Positions 1-11,778 of a stretch of DNA of 64,000 nt are shown piece after piece. A program made the position numbers and the translations under genes. The notes under the pieces were generated by a model. It saw only the letters and a list, made by a program, of their open reading frames with translations. It did not search any database and was not told the DNA's origin. This stretch comes from Xenoacremonium recifei (taxonomy: Eukaryota > Ascomycota > Sordariomycetes > Hypocreales > Nectriaceae): contig WOFQ01000068.1 of assembly GCA_012184525.1 (NCBI GenBank), positions 62,001 through 126,000 on the forward strand. Direction: 5' to 3'. How positions within the stretch are numbered: position 1 is the stretch's first letter; each line of letters opens with the position of its first letter.

Positions 1-1497
1 TGAAGGTAATGGTTTCATGGTCTTGGGCGAGCGAATCAGCGACCTTGGCCTCATGTTCTCGTTCCAGGTCTACGGGAAATGCACCTTCCAGCAGAACCGT
101 GTTGTTCCGGTAGATGAGGTCAAGGAGCTTTGTTTCGGCTACGTTCCAACCATATATCGAGAGACTCTGGACCAGAGACGACTGGAATTTCCCAACGATG
201 AGCCACATAACCTCAGCTCGCTTCAGATGTCAAGTCATAGCGAGATTGCAGAGAGTCTTGTCTTGATCGGTTGCAACAACAATACGGTTCGATACTTCAC
301 CGACGAGGGCAAGCGGACTTCCCATCTTTTCCCAAGTCAGTCTTTACTTTCTGACCTGCCCTCATGGTTTTGTTCGATTCTAACCCTGTCACAGTGTCTT
401 TTGAGATTCTAGGCATGCTCAGTCGTCCCTTTTACATCGAGAATACGCTCTTCACTTACATTCCAAATCCCACCCCTGATCGCTGGGATAAACGATCGGT
501 GTCTCTAGTTAAGATAATGGAGGCTTACCAAAAGCTTTGCGAAGCGGAGTTTAACGAGATTAGACGCAATGTCGTGGTGATCAACCGTATCCAACAACAT
601 GTCACCGATATCCTAGCACTCCAAGAGAAAGGAAATAGTCTAAACCGCCTTCGCCTCCTCAAAGCCCTCAACCAGGCCCTCGCTGACTGCGACGAGATCC
701 TGACAGCAAAGCGCCGGAAGCCTCTTGGAAAGACAGGGGACAACGTCGGTCGGCCATCCATCCAGGCTCGCGACAAATCCGCCGACAAGCTTCCCAAAGA
801 GAGCCCTGAGACAAGCAAGCAAGGGCAGCGACGCGAGCTCGTGCAGGATGTCCTACGATCTCATATCCAGCAAGTCCTGGCCTTGTTGAACGAGCGAGAT
901 GACCGCAACGCGGATACTCAGTCGCTGCTTCCAGACCGTGCTCCCTCGCCGACGAACCTCCGCTTCCCAGCAGCGCCCAAACCGCCACCTCCAGACTTTG
1001 ACGATATGAACGCCGCCAGCCCCGACGACAGGCAGCACACATTCATGGAGGTTTACTTTGAGGTCATTCGGTGGAAGGTAGTAAGGCGATCGCAGAAGTC
1101 GGCCGACCGTCGAGCCAGTGTCGTCGTCGGCGCACCTCCTGGCTTTGGCTTCCGTAGATGGGATACGGATCGGACGCATGCCACCAGCATTCGCGAGGAC
1201 GACGAGTCAATTCCTCCGATGCCCGGCCACACCAATGATGCCGAAATCTCGCCGGTATCGCCCACGCAGCATGTCGCTACGAATGCCGCCATCACGAGCC
1301 CGCCCAGCGTGCGAGAAGAGCCGCCATCGCTGGACAAGGTTCCTCTCGCCGACCAGATCGTGTCCCACGACGACATCTGGTGCACCCTAGTTTTCAGGAT
1401 GATTTGTTGGCTGATGCTGCATGACTTTGACAAGTTGGATGTGCAACTTAGCAAGAGCGAGCTTTTGGGGAGCCGAATGCCGGTGTATGTGGCGTAA
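1..1497 (+). CDS. Unknown protein, 5'-truncated by the window edge
   Basis: I do not recognise the family. The frame is open from base 2, so the true start probably lies upstream; an internal ATG is at 17. One intron, 336..394 (phase 1), joins the two frames; an alternative acceptor at 412 is also in phase. About 478 residues are visible. The middle part is helical and rich in charged residues. It is followed by a long Pro/Ser-rich, probably disordered stretch, and then a short hydrophobic C-terminal segment around codons 1387-1430 with the residues MICWLMLHDFDKLDVQLSKS. No signal peptide or catalytic motif is evident. The C-terminal pattern resembles the scaffold-like proteins with a fungal N-terminal domain common in Pezizomycotina, but this is only an impression. 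Confidence 0.6.
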
Positions 1498-3768
1498 GAC
1501 AGGGGACATGGATGAGTTTTGAATAGCGGAAAATTTGGGTAGCATTATGGACTTGGCTTTGGGGTTAAACAATGTGATGGGATTTATTTATGGACATGGC
1601 AGATACACGCACATAATGACGAGGTTGATGGTTACGGCTGTACGGAATTATCGAGACGATCATCTACAAAATAGATCTGAGGGTTGACAAGAACTAATCT
1701 TAGTGGTTATGAATGAAGTCCTACCCTACAGAAGGGAATGACAAGAAGATGACTGATTTCTCGAAGGCGTGAACTAGGAATGCAGTTGAGATTCTGTCGA
1801 GAAGCATTTACATAATAATATGTTTGCATTACTGCGCAATGATACGAAATGAACTGATCTAGTATCATGTTCAACATCCGGACAGTAATATTAATTCTTG
1901 ATACTCTCGGTAATGCGGCGAGGTCACTATCTAACGAATCATTCCTAGAACTGCGCAAAATTTTGCGAAAGATGATTAGGTAGACATGCAATCAAATTTA
2001 AAAGGACTTCAAATGCTTCACAGGCCACTGCATGTCCATTACGGGTGCCGAAGTTGACAGCATGATCGTTCCCGAAGCGGACCGGCAGCGAAACCGGCGA
2101 ACCGGGGCCGTGAGCGGAGGTCGGCCGGCGCCGGGGCATGCTTACTCATCAGACTCTCACAAATTTGTGGCTTGAAGCGACGTGTGGCTGTGGTTGTCCA
2201 CGTGAGGTGGCGGCACCTATGTAGCACCGACGGAAATTCCGGGTTGGGATGCTGTAATCTTTTGGAACAGGCAGAAATGGTGCAGATTTTTCACAATGCA
2301 TACGAATTTGAAGTTTTTCCCTTTGTGAATTCCATTCCGCGGGGGTTGGCTAAGAGGGAAAGGATTGGCTGTTCGGGAGAGCCGTGGCGTGAAGGTGGGA
2401 TTGGTTAGGGCTGAGGTCAGGCCGGGCGCTGGAATGACGAACGAAACTGGAACGACGGCCGGGAAGTTAAACAGTGAGTGTGAGAGCATGACAGGTTTTC
2501 CCATGCGAGAGAACCGAGAAGCGATACCGGGTTTGTTGGCTCAGAGTGAAAGACTCGGCTGGCTGCGCACGTATCACAGCGGGCGGGACAGTTACCACTT
2601 CACAGGACGTGCAGGGCAAGGATGTGCCCGAGAAGTATTTTTTCACTTGCTGCACTGATAGGCGTGCAGAAGAGGAGAGCCCGAGCTTCCCCGTTGGTCG
2701 TCGTGCTGGTGAGAGAAGATGTGGTAGTGGTGGTGGTGGTTGCAGCTCACGCTGACGGGGATGCTCCCCGATTCGCAGAGCCCGCAGCGAGTCAGAATGA
2801 GGTATGACGGCGCGTAGGTTTTTCACGAGCGAGTGGCCGGCAGATGTGACGATGATGATGGGAGAGAAGAGGGGGACAATTCAAGGCCGGCGGCCGTAAG
2901 TGGGGGAAGGCCGAGAGAGAAGATCGGCTCTGGATCGGACAATAAGTGGGGGAGCGAGGAAGTGTCCTGGCCTGGCTTCGGAGGACGAGACTTGCCTTGG
3001 ACAAGAATGAGGCTGTCTGTCTGTCGATGCTGTCAGCAGGAGGCAAAAAGGGGGCGGGCTGATCATGTGCGCGGCTGTGAGATGCGAGTCGACCTGCGGG
3101 CAGAGAAACAACGGCGTCTGATTGATCGAGGGCAGCCGAGAAGGAGTCGCGGCATGCAGGAGGCGTGCACAAGGGATTGCTGGATGCTGCTGGGGGCCGA
3201 GGGAGGCGGACAATGGCGAGTGTCAGGGAGCTGGAGGCGGTTAGAGAGTGAGTTGAGAGACAGTCAAGGAGTTGGATGAAGGGGAAGAGTTGCTGCAAGT
3301 GAGACTGGAGACATGCTGTAATAGAGACTGTCTTGCTGTTCATCTCGTTGGGGGACCTTTTGCCAGAGTCTAGTTGCAGCAAGAACAATTAGCATCATTG
3401 TCTCCCTTGTTTGTACGGAGTAGGCTCTTCTAGTTCTGGGGCTGGCTGTCCGCCATTGCACAATGGATGTTCCAGACCCGCCCTGCTTAAAGGTTGCTTG
3501 CCTGAGGCGCTTCCCTGCCCTTCTGGGGGAGTCTCACGCTGTTACTGTTACTTCCAGGTCTTACCCCGTAAAGCGGGAAGGGCGTTCACCGTTTCTTCCG
3601 TTGGGCTGTGACCCGACCCCTCATCCCGCCCGTAATTGTATCCTGATGCACAGGGAAGGGACGGAAGGGCAAGCCCGTGGAGGAGAACGGGGGCAGCAGT
3701 CAGTAGTCCGTATCGAGCACCGTCTGGCGACTTCCTAGGAAGTCGTTGTCCACTGACTCCGGAATATG
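1498..3768. other. Intergenic, no supported gene
   Basis: The first 600 bases are AT-rich and look like 3' flank. From about 2200 the DNA becomes GC-rich with G/T-rich runs such as a GGT-type tract near 2735. Many overlapping frames are open here, but only because the strand is GC-skewed. None shows continuity with a recognisable domain or splice structure, so none is called. Confidence 0.5.
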
Positions 3769-4876
3769 GGGGACGGCAAACCCGCTGTGCGCTTTGGCCC
3801 TCCACTGCTGCGCTTGCCCTCGGGAAAGACAGACAGAAGACGGAAGACAGAGTACCAGCCCCTCTCGCTGCCTGGAGGTCTCCTGCGCGTACCCGTCGCC
3901 TCCAGATCGCACGCATCTGCGCGCACCCGGCTTATCGATCGGTACCTGGCTGCGACTTGGTCTGTGCGGCGGCCCCGAGTCCACTGGAGCCCAGCCCGGG
4001 CAGGGAAGGGGTCACTGCCGCGGTCGCATTGGCACTGGAGACGCCTCCCAGAACCACTGACGGAACTGCATAGGCCCCACTAACCCGCTTCCCTGTGACT
4101 GGCTGGTCCGCCCAGGACAGTGTCCAGAAGGAAGAAACTCACTGAAGGTTAGTGGACGCCCGCTGAACGCACCCGCTGCAGGCGCTATTCACTGCCTGAA
4201 GGGCTGCCCACGGTGAACGTTCCGGCTCCATCCCATCCAATCCTGCTTCCGTCAGACTCATCCAGGGCAGCCAAACCTCGACTCCTCCAAGCCGGTGGCC
4301 TTTTTCTCTCCCGGAAGCATCCCACCAGCCAGCAGCAGCAGCAGCAGCAGCAGTCCCGACACCGACGCTGCCCAACCCGCCTGCCCGCTGCGCCGAGAGA
4401 AGTCGACGGTTCCTCGCTTCGTTTCTTTTGCTCCTCGTCTGTGCCTTCTCTCCAGACGAGATATTCCTTGATCGTGCCGTCGGCTCTTGTGGCGGTGCCG
4501 CTCCACCAACGGCCAACCCCCGACCATCTCGACCACCTCGCGTGAGAGGCGCGTTGTTCAACGACCGCTCGTTGAACCGCATTCACAGTCCGAGGACGCA
4601 TCAGAATCGATTGCTTTTGGCTGGAACTCTGTGCCTGGACGACATCGTCGACTGTCGCTTTGCCCCGGGTTCCAACTGCTCCCGTGGCATCTCCCAGCCT
4701 CCTCCTCACACCCCATCCACCACCACCTCCACCCTTCCGTCAGCCGCCTTCGATCCCGGCCAACCTCACCGAGCACACGACAGCCCTCGCATCTCCTGTC
4801 AGGGCCTCCGCGTCGACCCTCAAAGCGTGACCTTCGGGACTGAGCATCGGCCGTCTCCCTTCCGCGAGCCGCAGTC
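3769..4876 (+). promoter_or_regulatory. ATG-free 1.1 kb leader/promoter of the F-box gene
   Basis: No ATG occurs on the + strand between 3769 and 4876, although about a dozen would be expected for this composition. The next ATG is the F-box/WD40 start at 4877. C/T-rich tracts and a CAG microsatellite lie inside. The simplest reading is a long transcribed 5' leader kept free of upstream start codons. The transcription start is not visible, so the split between promoter and leader is unknown. Confidence 0.5.
4331..4353 (+). repeat. CAG/AGC trinucleotide microsatellite
   Basis: A perfect run of AGC units about 7.7 repeats long lies in the presumed leader of the F-box gene. It would be a candidate length polymorphism between strains. 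Confidence 0.9.
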
Positions 4877-7800
4877 ATGACGCCCTCGCCGGCTTCGCAG
4901 GCCCTGGAGCCTCGCCCCAAGAACGGCCAGACTGTCTCGGTCAACATCTCCGAAGGCTCTCAGAACGCTGGTGGTGCTCGCCGCTTCCAGCTCGAGGTCA
5001 GCGAGTGTGTCGAGACTAGGACGGTGACGACCACCACGCGCTTGACTCGCAAGTTCCCCCAGGTCTTCGTCCGCGACCCTATTCCTCTGGAGGATCTCGA
5101 CACCAAGGAGTACCCGCTGGCCATGAAGCCGACGCCCCCCGAGCTGTCCCAGTTCTCCTACAACATCCCCACGGAGGCCGAAAATGACGACCTCGAGCGT
5201 GGTTCCGGCTTGCTTCCCACCAAGTTGGTAAGTCGGTCGAAGCCAGGCTGGCTGTTCACAGACGCCGGCCACCAAACACCTTCACGTGCTGACCCCCTCT
5301 CTTCACAGACCAAGCGGTATCCCAGCGAACGATGCACACCGACCATCAAGCCCGAGCCTTCCCAGGATTCCCTCACGCTGAACCGGATAGACCGACATCC
5401 CTCTCGATCGCCCTCCGAAGCCTACTCTCGTCGAGCCCGGACCTCCCGAGCAAGCCCTGCCGCGTCTCCGGAGTATCTGCCTGCGAGTGCCAGTTCATCC
5501 CAGCGACCCGGCCGGTCCGCCCATCTCAACGCCGTGTCGGATAAACTCCGACGCTCGATTGCTCATGGGCCTGGCCGCCGTGACGCCGGGGATAGGGTCA
5601 CTCGGAGCACCTCTGGCTTCCTGGCCACTCCCGATACTACCGAGATCGCTCCTGAACGCTCTGCCCGACACCGTTCACTGCATCTGGATCGCGTGCAGCA
5701 CTCGCCCGAACCTTCGTCAGCCCTCAACGCCACTCACTATGAGTCTAGCAGTCCTGTAGACAGCGACTCCCATACCATCTTCAGCAGCAACGTGGCCACG
5801 CCGCCCATTACGGATGCCGATGCGGACCTGGAGCCCTTCGCCGACACTGAAGACTCGCTGCTCCAAGGCGGCCGGCCATTCCATCCCCGACCGACTGTCG
5901 ATGTAGCAGCCCAGGATGCTACTCTGCCCAGCCCCCGCCTCTCCCCCACTCTGGCTGCTGCCCGATTACACACCAGTGGTCATGATGAAGAGGAGGAAGG
6001 ACAATCTAGTTTCCAGACTGCGACCACCGAAGGCAACACATGGCTGGAAGAGTCTCAGACGGAGGAGGGCGATTCCATGGCCCTCGTCCGGGCCAGCCAG
6101 CCCCATGACGACTCTCGTGCTCTGGTGCGCTCCCAGTCTGTTGAGAGCCAGCCTTTGGTTGTCGACACCCAGACGCTACTCGAGGCCTTCGAGTCGATGA
6201 AGCCGGAGATGAAGACGTTCATGATGTATCAGTTCCTCCGCCGCTGCCCTCGGCCTACGCTGCGGGTGGTGGCCGATGCCGTGAACCCGGCCCTCAAGTG
6301 TGACTTCTTACAGCAACTACCCCTGGAACTCTCATACCACGCTCTGTCGTACCTCGACCATCGCGATCTTTGCCGCGCCGCCCAAGTATCGAAGCATTGG
6401 CGTAACATTGTCGACCGCAACGAGACCGGCTGGAAGGAACTGTTCGACCGCGATGGCTATACTCTTCCTCCGGGAGAGTTGACCAAGGCTATCGTCCAGG
6501 GCTGGGGATGGCAGGACCCGGTTGGAGAAAATGGCTATGAGAGGGACTTGAGCATGCTCAACCGACTGACTACGACCGAGAACGAGCTCACCCGAGTCCT
6601 CCGGAACGACACCGTCCCCAAGTCACGGACCTCGAAGCGAAAGAGAGCTCTCAACACCTACTCGGCTTCTGAGCGATCGAAGAGACGGGCCAGCGCCCAG
6701 GAGGCGGTGACCCGCGACGATAAGCCACAGCCAGAGGTTAAGCAACACAAGTCGGAAGGTCCTTTGTCGGCTGCTAGTGCTGCCGCTGCTGCGGTCTCTG
6801 ATCCCCATATCGGACTGCCCAGCCTCCGACAGCTACATCTCTTCAAGTCTTTGTATCGACGCCACCACATGATCCGCCAGAGCTGGACCAGCGGCAAGGT
6901 CAGGCCTGGCCATGTCGCCTTTGCTGCTCATCCTCGCCATGTCATTACCTGCCTCCAGTTCGACGAGGACAAGATCATTACTGGAAGCGACGATACTTTG
7001 ATTCACATCTATGATACCAAGACCGGAAAGCTGCGAAAGAAGTTGGAGGGACATGAGGGTGGCGTGTGGGCTCTTCAGTATGAGGGCAACATGCTTGTAT
7101 CGGGCTCGACTGATCGATCGGTTCGTGTCTGGGATATCGAGCGGGGTCTTTGCCAGCAAGTCTTCTATGGCCATACCAGCACCGTTCGGTGCCTGCAGAT
7201 CCTGATGCCCACCGAGACCGGAAGGGATTCCAGCGGCACTCCTATCATGCAGCCGGAGAAGCCTCTGATTATCACTGGTTCTCGAGACAGCCAGCTTCGT
7301 GTCTGGCGTCTTCCTGAGGTTGGATCCCGACGATACATCCAAACTGGTCCTCCCGCGCATGAGTCCGACTGCCCTTACTTCATTCGTGTCCTGTCCGGCC
7401 ATACGCATTCGGTTCGGGCCATCTCAGCTCATGGTGATACCCTCGTCAGCGGTTCTTACGACAGCACAGTCCGTGTCTGGCGTATCAGCACCGGCGAGGC
7501 TCTCCATGTGCTCCACGGCCACACTCAGAAGGTCTACTCGGTTGTCCTTGACCACGAACGGAACCGATGCATCTCGGGATCCATGGACTCTCTCGTGAAG
7601 ATCTGGGATCTGGCTACGGGCACCTGTCTTCACAGTCTGGAGGGACACAGCCTTCTCGTTGGCCTACTGGACCTTCGAGACGAGCGACTAGTCTCGGCCG
7701 CGGCTGATTCGACTCTGCGTATTTGGGATCCGGAGACGGGCAAATGTCGTAACACGCTCATGGCCCACACCGGAGCTATTACCTGCTTCCAGCATGACGG

Positions 7801-8134
7801 ACGGAAGGTTATCAGTGGCAGTGAGAAGACTGTCAAGATGTGGGATGTCCGGACCGGCGAGTGCGTTCAGGACCTGCTCAGTGACCTTAGCGGGGTCTGG
7901 CAGGTGAAGTTCGACGAGAGGAGATGTGTGGCAGCGGTCCAGCGTGATCAGCTGACCTACGTCGAGGTAAGTGGATGCTTATAACGTGGCGATTAACGGA
8001 TTGATGCTTACCATCTCACACAGATTCTCGATTTCGGTGCGGTCCGAGACGGAAAGCCCCCGGAGGAGCTGGGCAAGCGTATCCTCCTGAACGAGGGCGA
8101 GGTGCGCGCTATGATTGAGGAAGAAGCAGCATAG
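4877..8134 (+). CDS. F-box/WD40 SCF ubiquitin-ligase receptor, Cdc4/Pop1 family
   Basis: Model: join(4877..5227, 5309..7966, 8024..8134), 1039 residues. The introns are 5228..5308 (81 nt, phase 0) and 7967..8023 (57 nt, phase 0). The N-terminal 440 residues are Ser/Pro-rich and carry a conserved-looking block around 'KEYPLAMKPTPPELSQFSYN'. An F-box starts near residue 447 (QQLPLELSYHALSYLDHRDL) and would bind Skp1. A basic, Ala-rich linker follows, then seven or eight WD repeats from about residue 655 (repeated GH...SGS.D..V.VWD) that form the phosphodegron-binding propeller. Family members recruit phosphorylated cell-cycle or metabolic regulators to SCF. The architecture and the linker between F-box and propeller match Cdc4/Pop1 better than MET30/sconB. 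The exact target is unknown. The first intron is in frame and stop-free, so retention would add 27 residues. The start is the first ATG after a 1.1 kb ATG-free leader. Confidence 0.9.
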
Positions 8135-9255
8135 CGACAAGGTGCACGAGAGACAAACGACGATCTGGCATCGACACTCACATCGGTTCGGTTCTCGATA
8201 TACACACGACACGGAGGAAGCCATCGGGAGTTGGTGGAATAACATTTTGGGTCCGAGCATCACTGGAACAGACGGCGTTACGGCAAAGCATATACCTTAT
8301 CGTATTTGACATGGGTTTTATTTCTTGTTTCTTTTATCCTGTTTCTCATTATGCTCGGGGAGGGCCGTTCATTTATCAGGGCGCCCACCGACGCCGCCGA
8401 CGACGACACATCATACCATACCACCACTGTACGGATTCAGGCACAGGGACTCATGGACGGGATGGGGTAAAAAGAGCTGCTATTTATATGTTTGCTATCG
8501 CACGGGTGGATGGACTGGTTTTAGCGGTTAATGATGGTCATCGAATACAGTACGATCGCATGTATCTTGTGCCTGCTTGCTGGGTGAAATGTGCGCGGCT
8601 TTGGGTGAAGTGCGGAATTGAAGCTTAAGGCTAAGCTTATCAGGGAGGTGCCCGGAATTTGTGGCCCTGATGGAGCCTGGAGGGGCGGTTGTTTGCAAGT
8701 GTTTCATTCCAGGCTTGATTTTGGGTGGGAATCGTGGGTTTAGAGGGAGGGATGGGCTTGGCGACGCATCCTTTGGTGGTTCCGTCGATACGATGGGGCT
8801 GCGAGGCAGATTTGGCGAGTTCTTCCATCTGAACCGCGGGCTTGAAAGGAGAAGATGGTGCTCCGAGGAGTCGTGAGTGAAGGTGAGTTGTTGCTCGGTG
8901 CTGATATGAAGTTGGAGGTCTGTCTTAGGCATAGGCCTTGCTGATTTTGCATGTTCAATGTGAGTTGCCTGATGTGTGAAGGAACCCGAGCTGAACCTCA
9001 GGCTTGGCATGAGAGGGTCCCGTCGGGCGAGCATATGGACTATTTATTTAGGTTCCCCCTGGTCTTGATCTTGACGATCAATAAGGTCTCCCCGAATTGT
9101 CATTCTTTAACAACAAGGAGCGGCGCCTGCTAGGATCTGTCCGCTTGCTAGGATCCGTCTGCCTGCCACTAACTGTGGTGTTGGGTCGATATCCTACCGT
9201 TTTACCATCAGGAGAAGAGAAAGAAAGTGTTCACAGTCTGCTCGGCAGCATCGGA
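8135..9255. other. Intergenic
   Basis: 3' flank of the F-box gene followed by the 5' region of the next gene. The frame of the next gene is open back to an upstream ATG at 9097, but the added residues look like leader translation, so the start at 9256 is preferred. No other gene is supported. Confidence 0.5.
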
Positions 9256-11778
9256 ATGGCTTTCGATCGGCTGGGCCGGCTGATCTCCAAGGCGGGAGAT
9301 CTCGCGCAGCAGGTCAACCAGGAGTATCAGCGGTCAAGACAAGCACAGGAGGAGTATCGCGAGCAGCAGTTTCGACAGTATGAGCAGCAGCGACGGGAGC
9401 AGCGGTATCAGACCCAACCACCCATCCCTCCGCCATATCGACAACCCCAGCCTCAACCTCAATCTCAATCCCAATCACATTCTACTCCCTCAGAACCTCC
9501 TTATCAACAAAGCCCGGCAGCGCCGGATTGGCGGACCATGGCAGCACAGTACCAGGCCGAAACTGACCGCGAGCTTCGAAAAGCCATGGAGGAGGGCGAA
9601 CGTGTGAAACGGGAGAATGAAGCGGCTATAAAGCTGGCGGAGAGGGAGATGGCGAGGTTGAGAGCGGACCAGGAGGAGCAGATGAGGTTGGCGGAAGAGC
9701 AGCTGCGGAGGCTGAGGGTGGAGGATGATCAGGGGGGACGACCTTCAAGGGAACAACAGCAAATGCAGTATGCGTATGAGATTCCTCCGCCCCCACCTCG
9801 TCGCCCAGAAGCTACTCCTACTATGTCTGCACCTGCAAGTCCGGACGTTGTTGGACCGGGTCGGGTGGATGTTCGACAACCACAGCAGAGTGTTTACTAT
9901 CCGCCACCACGACCTCGATCTCCAGCTGTTGCAGCAGTACCTCTGCAACAAGCCTCATACACGCCATATGACGGATCCTCAGAAGTAAATGCCAACCTTC
10001 AAGCGCCAATTCAGCCACAGACGCAGCATCAAACACCGCCTCAAGTCAAACCAGAACCTCCTCAGCCACCTCAATCTTCTAGCCTACCGAGATCGAATAC
10101 TCCACCACCCCAGCAACCACACCCTTGCGGCATCACCCCCTTAACCGAATGCGTCGAAGATCCCATGAACATCGAAGTCGATTTCTTCGTCCATCCCGCA
10201 GCGCCCAACTTCACAACTTGCAGTCGTTGCTACGTCGATCACATCTACAACACCCCCTTTCGGGAGACATTCCGATTGACAAAGTTCACGGAGAAGCAAC
10301 CTCGGAAGTGCCATTTCGGAAGTCAACGAATGAAGCAACTCTGGCCCACCGCTGTATCATCCGGGAATCTTACCCCAGTGGTCGAGTTCATGCAGAGGAG
10401 GCAGGGTGTTCCGAATTGCGCGCAGACTGGGCTGAAAGAAGGCGCAAGCTGGTACACGACTCCAGAAATCCCGAATGCGGCGTTTTGTCAAGCGTGTTTT
10501 GAGGATGTTCTCATGTTGAACCCATTCGGAGCAAGGTTTCGTCTTGAGACGGTGCAGGGGACGTGTTTCTGCGACCTGAGTTCCCGTTACGTGAAGCGCA
10601 TGTTCAAGATTCACTCGACAACAAACAATTGGTCAGCGTTTGCGGCGGAGGTCAGAAAAAGAGTGGAAGTGTCTCCGTGCCCGAAGCTTCAGGCCGTGAA
10701 GCCTGCTGAACGGAGTTGGTTTGTTTCTAAGAAGGGTCCTGAGGGGTTGCAGATATGCGGTGCTTGCTACTGGGATTACTTTCATGGCACGGAGGATCAA
10801 GGGAGTTTTTCACCCGTTGCTCCTAAAGCAGATAAAGTTGCCTGTATGATGGGTTACGTCAATTTGCTTTTCCCTGCTATTCAGGCCAGCTCCAAGGAGG
10901 ATCAGAGCATCTTCTGGGCTGGCATCAGCGGAGTCGACAAGAATCCCTTTTGCTCACCCACTGGCACAAAGGGTGCAACTTGGTATACACTGCCCAACGA
11001 TCCTCCGAACTTTGGAATTTGTGGCGGCTGTTACGAGGGCATCATCAGGACTCTGGGCGGAAGTAGATACTTCCACGCCAAGCCTCCTGTTCCTCCAGAG
11101 GAAGCATATCTTTGCTGCTTCAACGCAGGGCATCACCGCATGCCCGCTTACATGCAAAACTATGCCGAGACACTTCTCAAAGGGACCATCCAACCCCTGA
11201 AGGATTATGCCACCGCCTTTGCCACCGTGCCTCCCTGTCCCCGGCATGACATGAAGAAGGGTGCAGACCGCAAGTATTGGGGATGGCCTAATGCTCAGAT
11301 ATGCGAGGACTGCTATCTCAGCTTCGCAAAGAATACCCCCTTCGAAGCACATTACACTCTGCACGGTGAGGTGATCACTGGCCCATCCATCTGCGACTTA
11401 TACTCCTCGCGGATGCGTCGTCTCTACAATACCAACCCCCTGGATTCTTTCCTCTCCGCTGCCCAACACCGCCGCCAAATATTCCAGGAGACCGTCCCAC
11501 GGATGGAGCAACTCCTCGTGCAGCAGAAGATGACGGCACAGATGGCCCACATGCAAGGCGTGATGGGCACGACGTACAGGGCGATGGGCGGCGCGGCGGC
11601 AGCGGTGCAGCACACGGGGTACACTGTGGGAAATGTGTATGGTGGCTATGGCTGGCGGAACGAGATGGAGTTGGATGGTGCGATGTATTCGAGGATGAGT
11701 AGGGAGACGGTTGGGGGCGCGATGGGGGCAGTGGCGGAAGTGAGGATGTTGGAGGGGATGTGGAGGGCGGTGGAATAG
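9256..11778 (+). CDS. Coiled-coil protein with five tandem four-cysteine modules
   Basis: Single exon, 840 residues from the ATG at 9256 (MAFDRLGRLISKAGD). The order is: short amphipathic N-terminus; Q/E/R-rich coiled coil (about 20-50); a second coiled coil (about 95-155); a Pro/Gln-rich disordered region to about 285; then five related units to about residue 715; and a Gly/Met-rich tail. Each unit reads roughly C...(G..W).......C-x2-C-[YF]....F......C. The CxxC cores are CSRC, CQAC, CGAC, CGGC and CEDC. Each is preceded about 20-30 residues earlier by a Cys, usually after Pro, and followed about 25-35 residues later by another, often with S.R....Y/F after it. Four cysteines per unit suggest metal-binding (zinc-ribbon-like) modules, but no named domain is recognised. 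There are no transmembrane segments or signal peptide. Function is unknown. Confidence 0.85.
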   Translation: MAFDRLGRLISKAGDLAQQVNQEYQRSRQAQEEYREQQFRQYEQQRREQRYQTQPPIPPPYRQPQPQPQSQSQSHSTPSEPPYQQSPAAPDWRTMAAQYQAETDRELRKAMEEGERVKRENEAAIKLAEREMARLRADQEEQMRLAEEQLRRLRVEDDQGGRPSREQQQMQYAYEIPPPPPRRPEATPTMSAPASPDVVGPGRVDVRQPQQSVYYPPPRPRSPAVAAVPLQQASYTPYDGSSEVNANLQAPIQPQTQHQTPPQVKPEPPQPPQSSSLPRSNTPPPQQPHPCGITPLTECVEDPMNIEVDFFVHPAAPNFTTCSRCYVDHIYNTPFRETFRLTKFTEKQPRKCHFGSQRMKQLWPTAVSSGNLTPVVEFMQRRQGVPNCAQTGLKEGASWYTTPEIPNAAFCQACFEDVLMLNPFGARFRLETVQGTCFCDLSSRYVKRMFKIHSTTNNWSAFAAEVRKRVEVSPCPKLQAVKPAERSWFVSKKGPEGLQICGACYWDYFHGTEDQGSFSPVAPKADKVACMMGYVNLLFPAIQASSKEDQSIFWAGISGVDKNPFCSPTGTKGATWYTLPNDPPNFGICGGCYEGIIRTLGGSRYFHAKPPVPPEEAYLCCFNAGHHRMPAYMQNYAETLLKGTIQPLKDYATAFATVPPCPRHDMKKGADRKYWGWPNAQICEDCYLSFAKNTPFEAHYTLHGEVITGPSICDLYSSRMRRLYNTNPLDSFLSAAQHRRQIFQETVPRMEQLLVQQKMTAQMAHMQGVMGTTYRAMGGAAAAVQHTGYTVGNVYGGYGWRNEMELDGAMYSRMSRETVGGAMGAVAEVRMLEGMWRAVE

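Noticed and set aside
2792..3388. 198-residue minus-strand frame in GC-rich intergenic DNA
   Set aside because: Low-complexity Ser/Pro/Arg sequence, overlapped by other open frames in the same skewed DNA; typical chance frame.
4428..4880. 150-codon open frame ending on the F-box start (TGA overlapping ATG)
   Set aside because: It begins with TTG and contains no ATG, so it is not a plausible upstream open reading frame.
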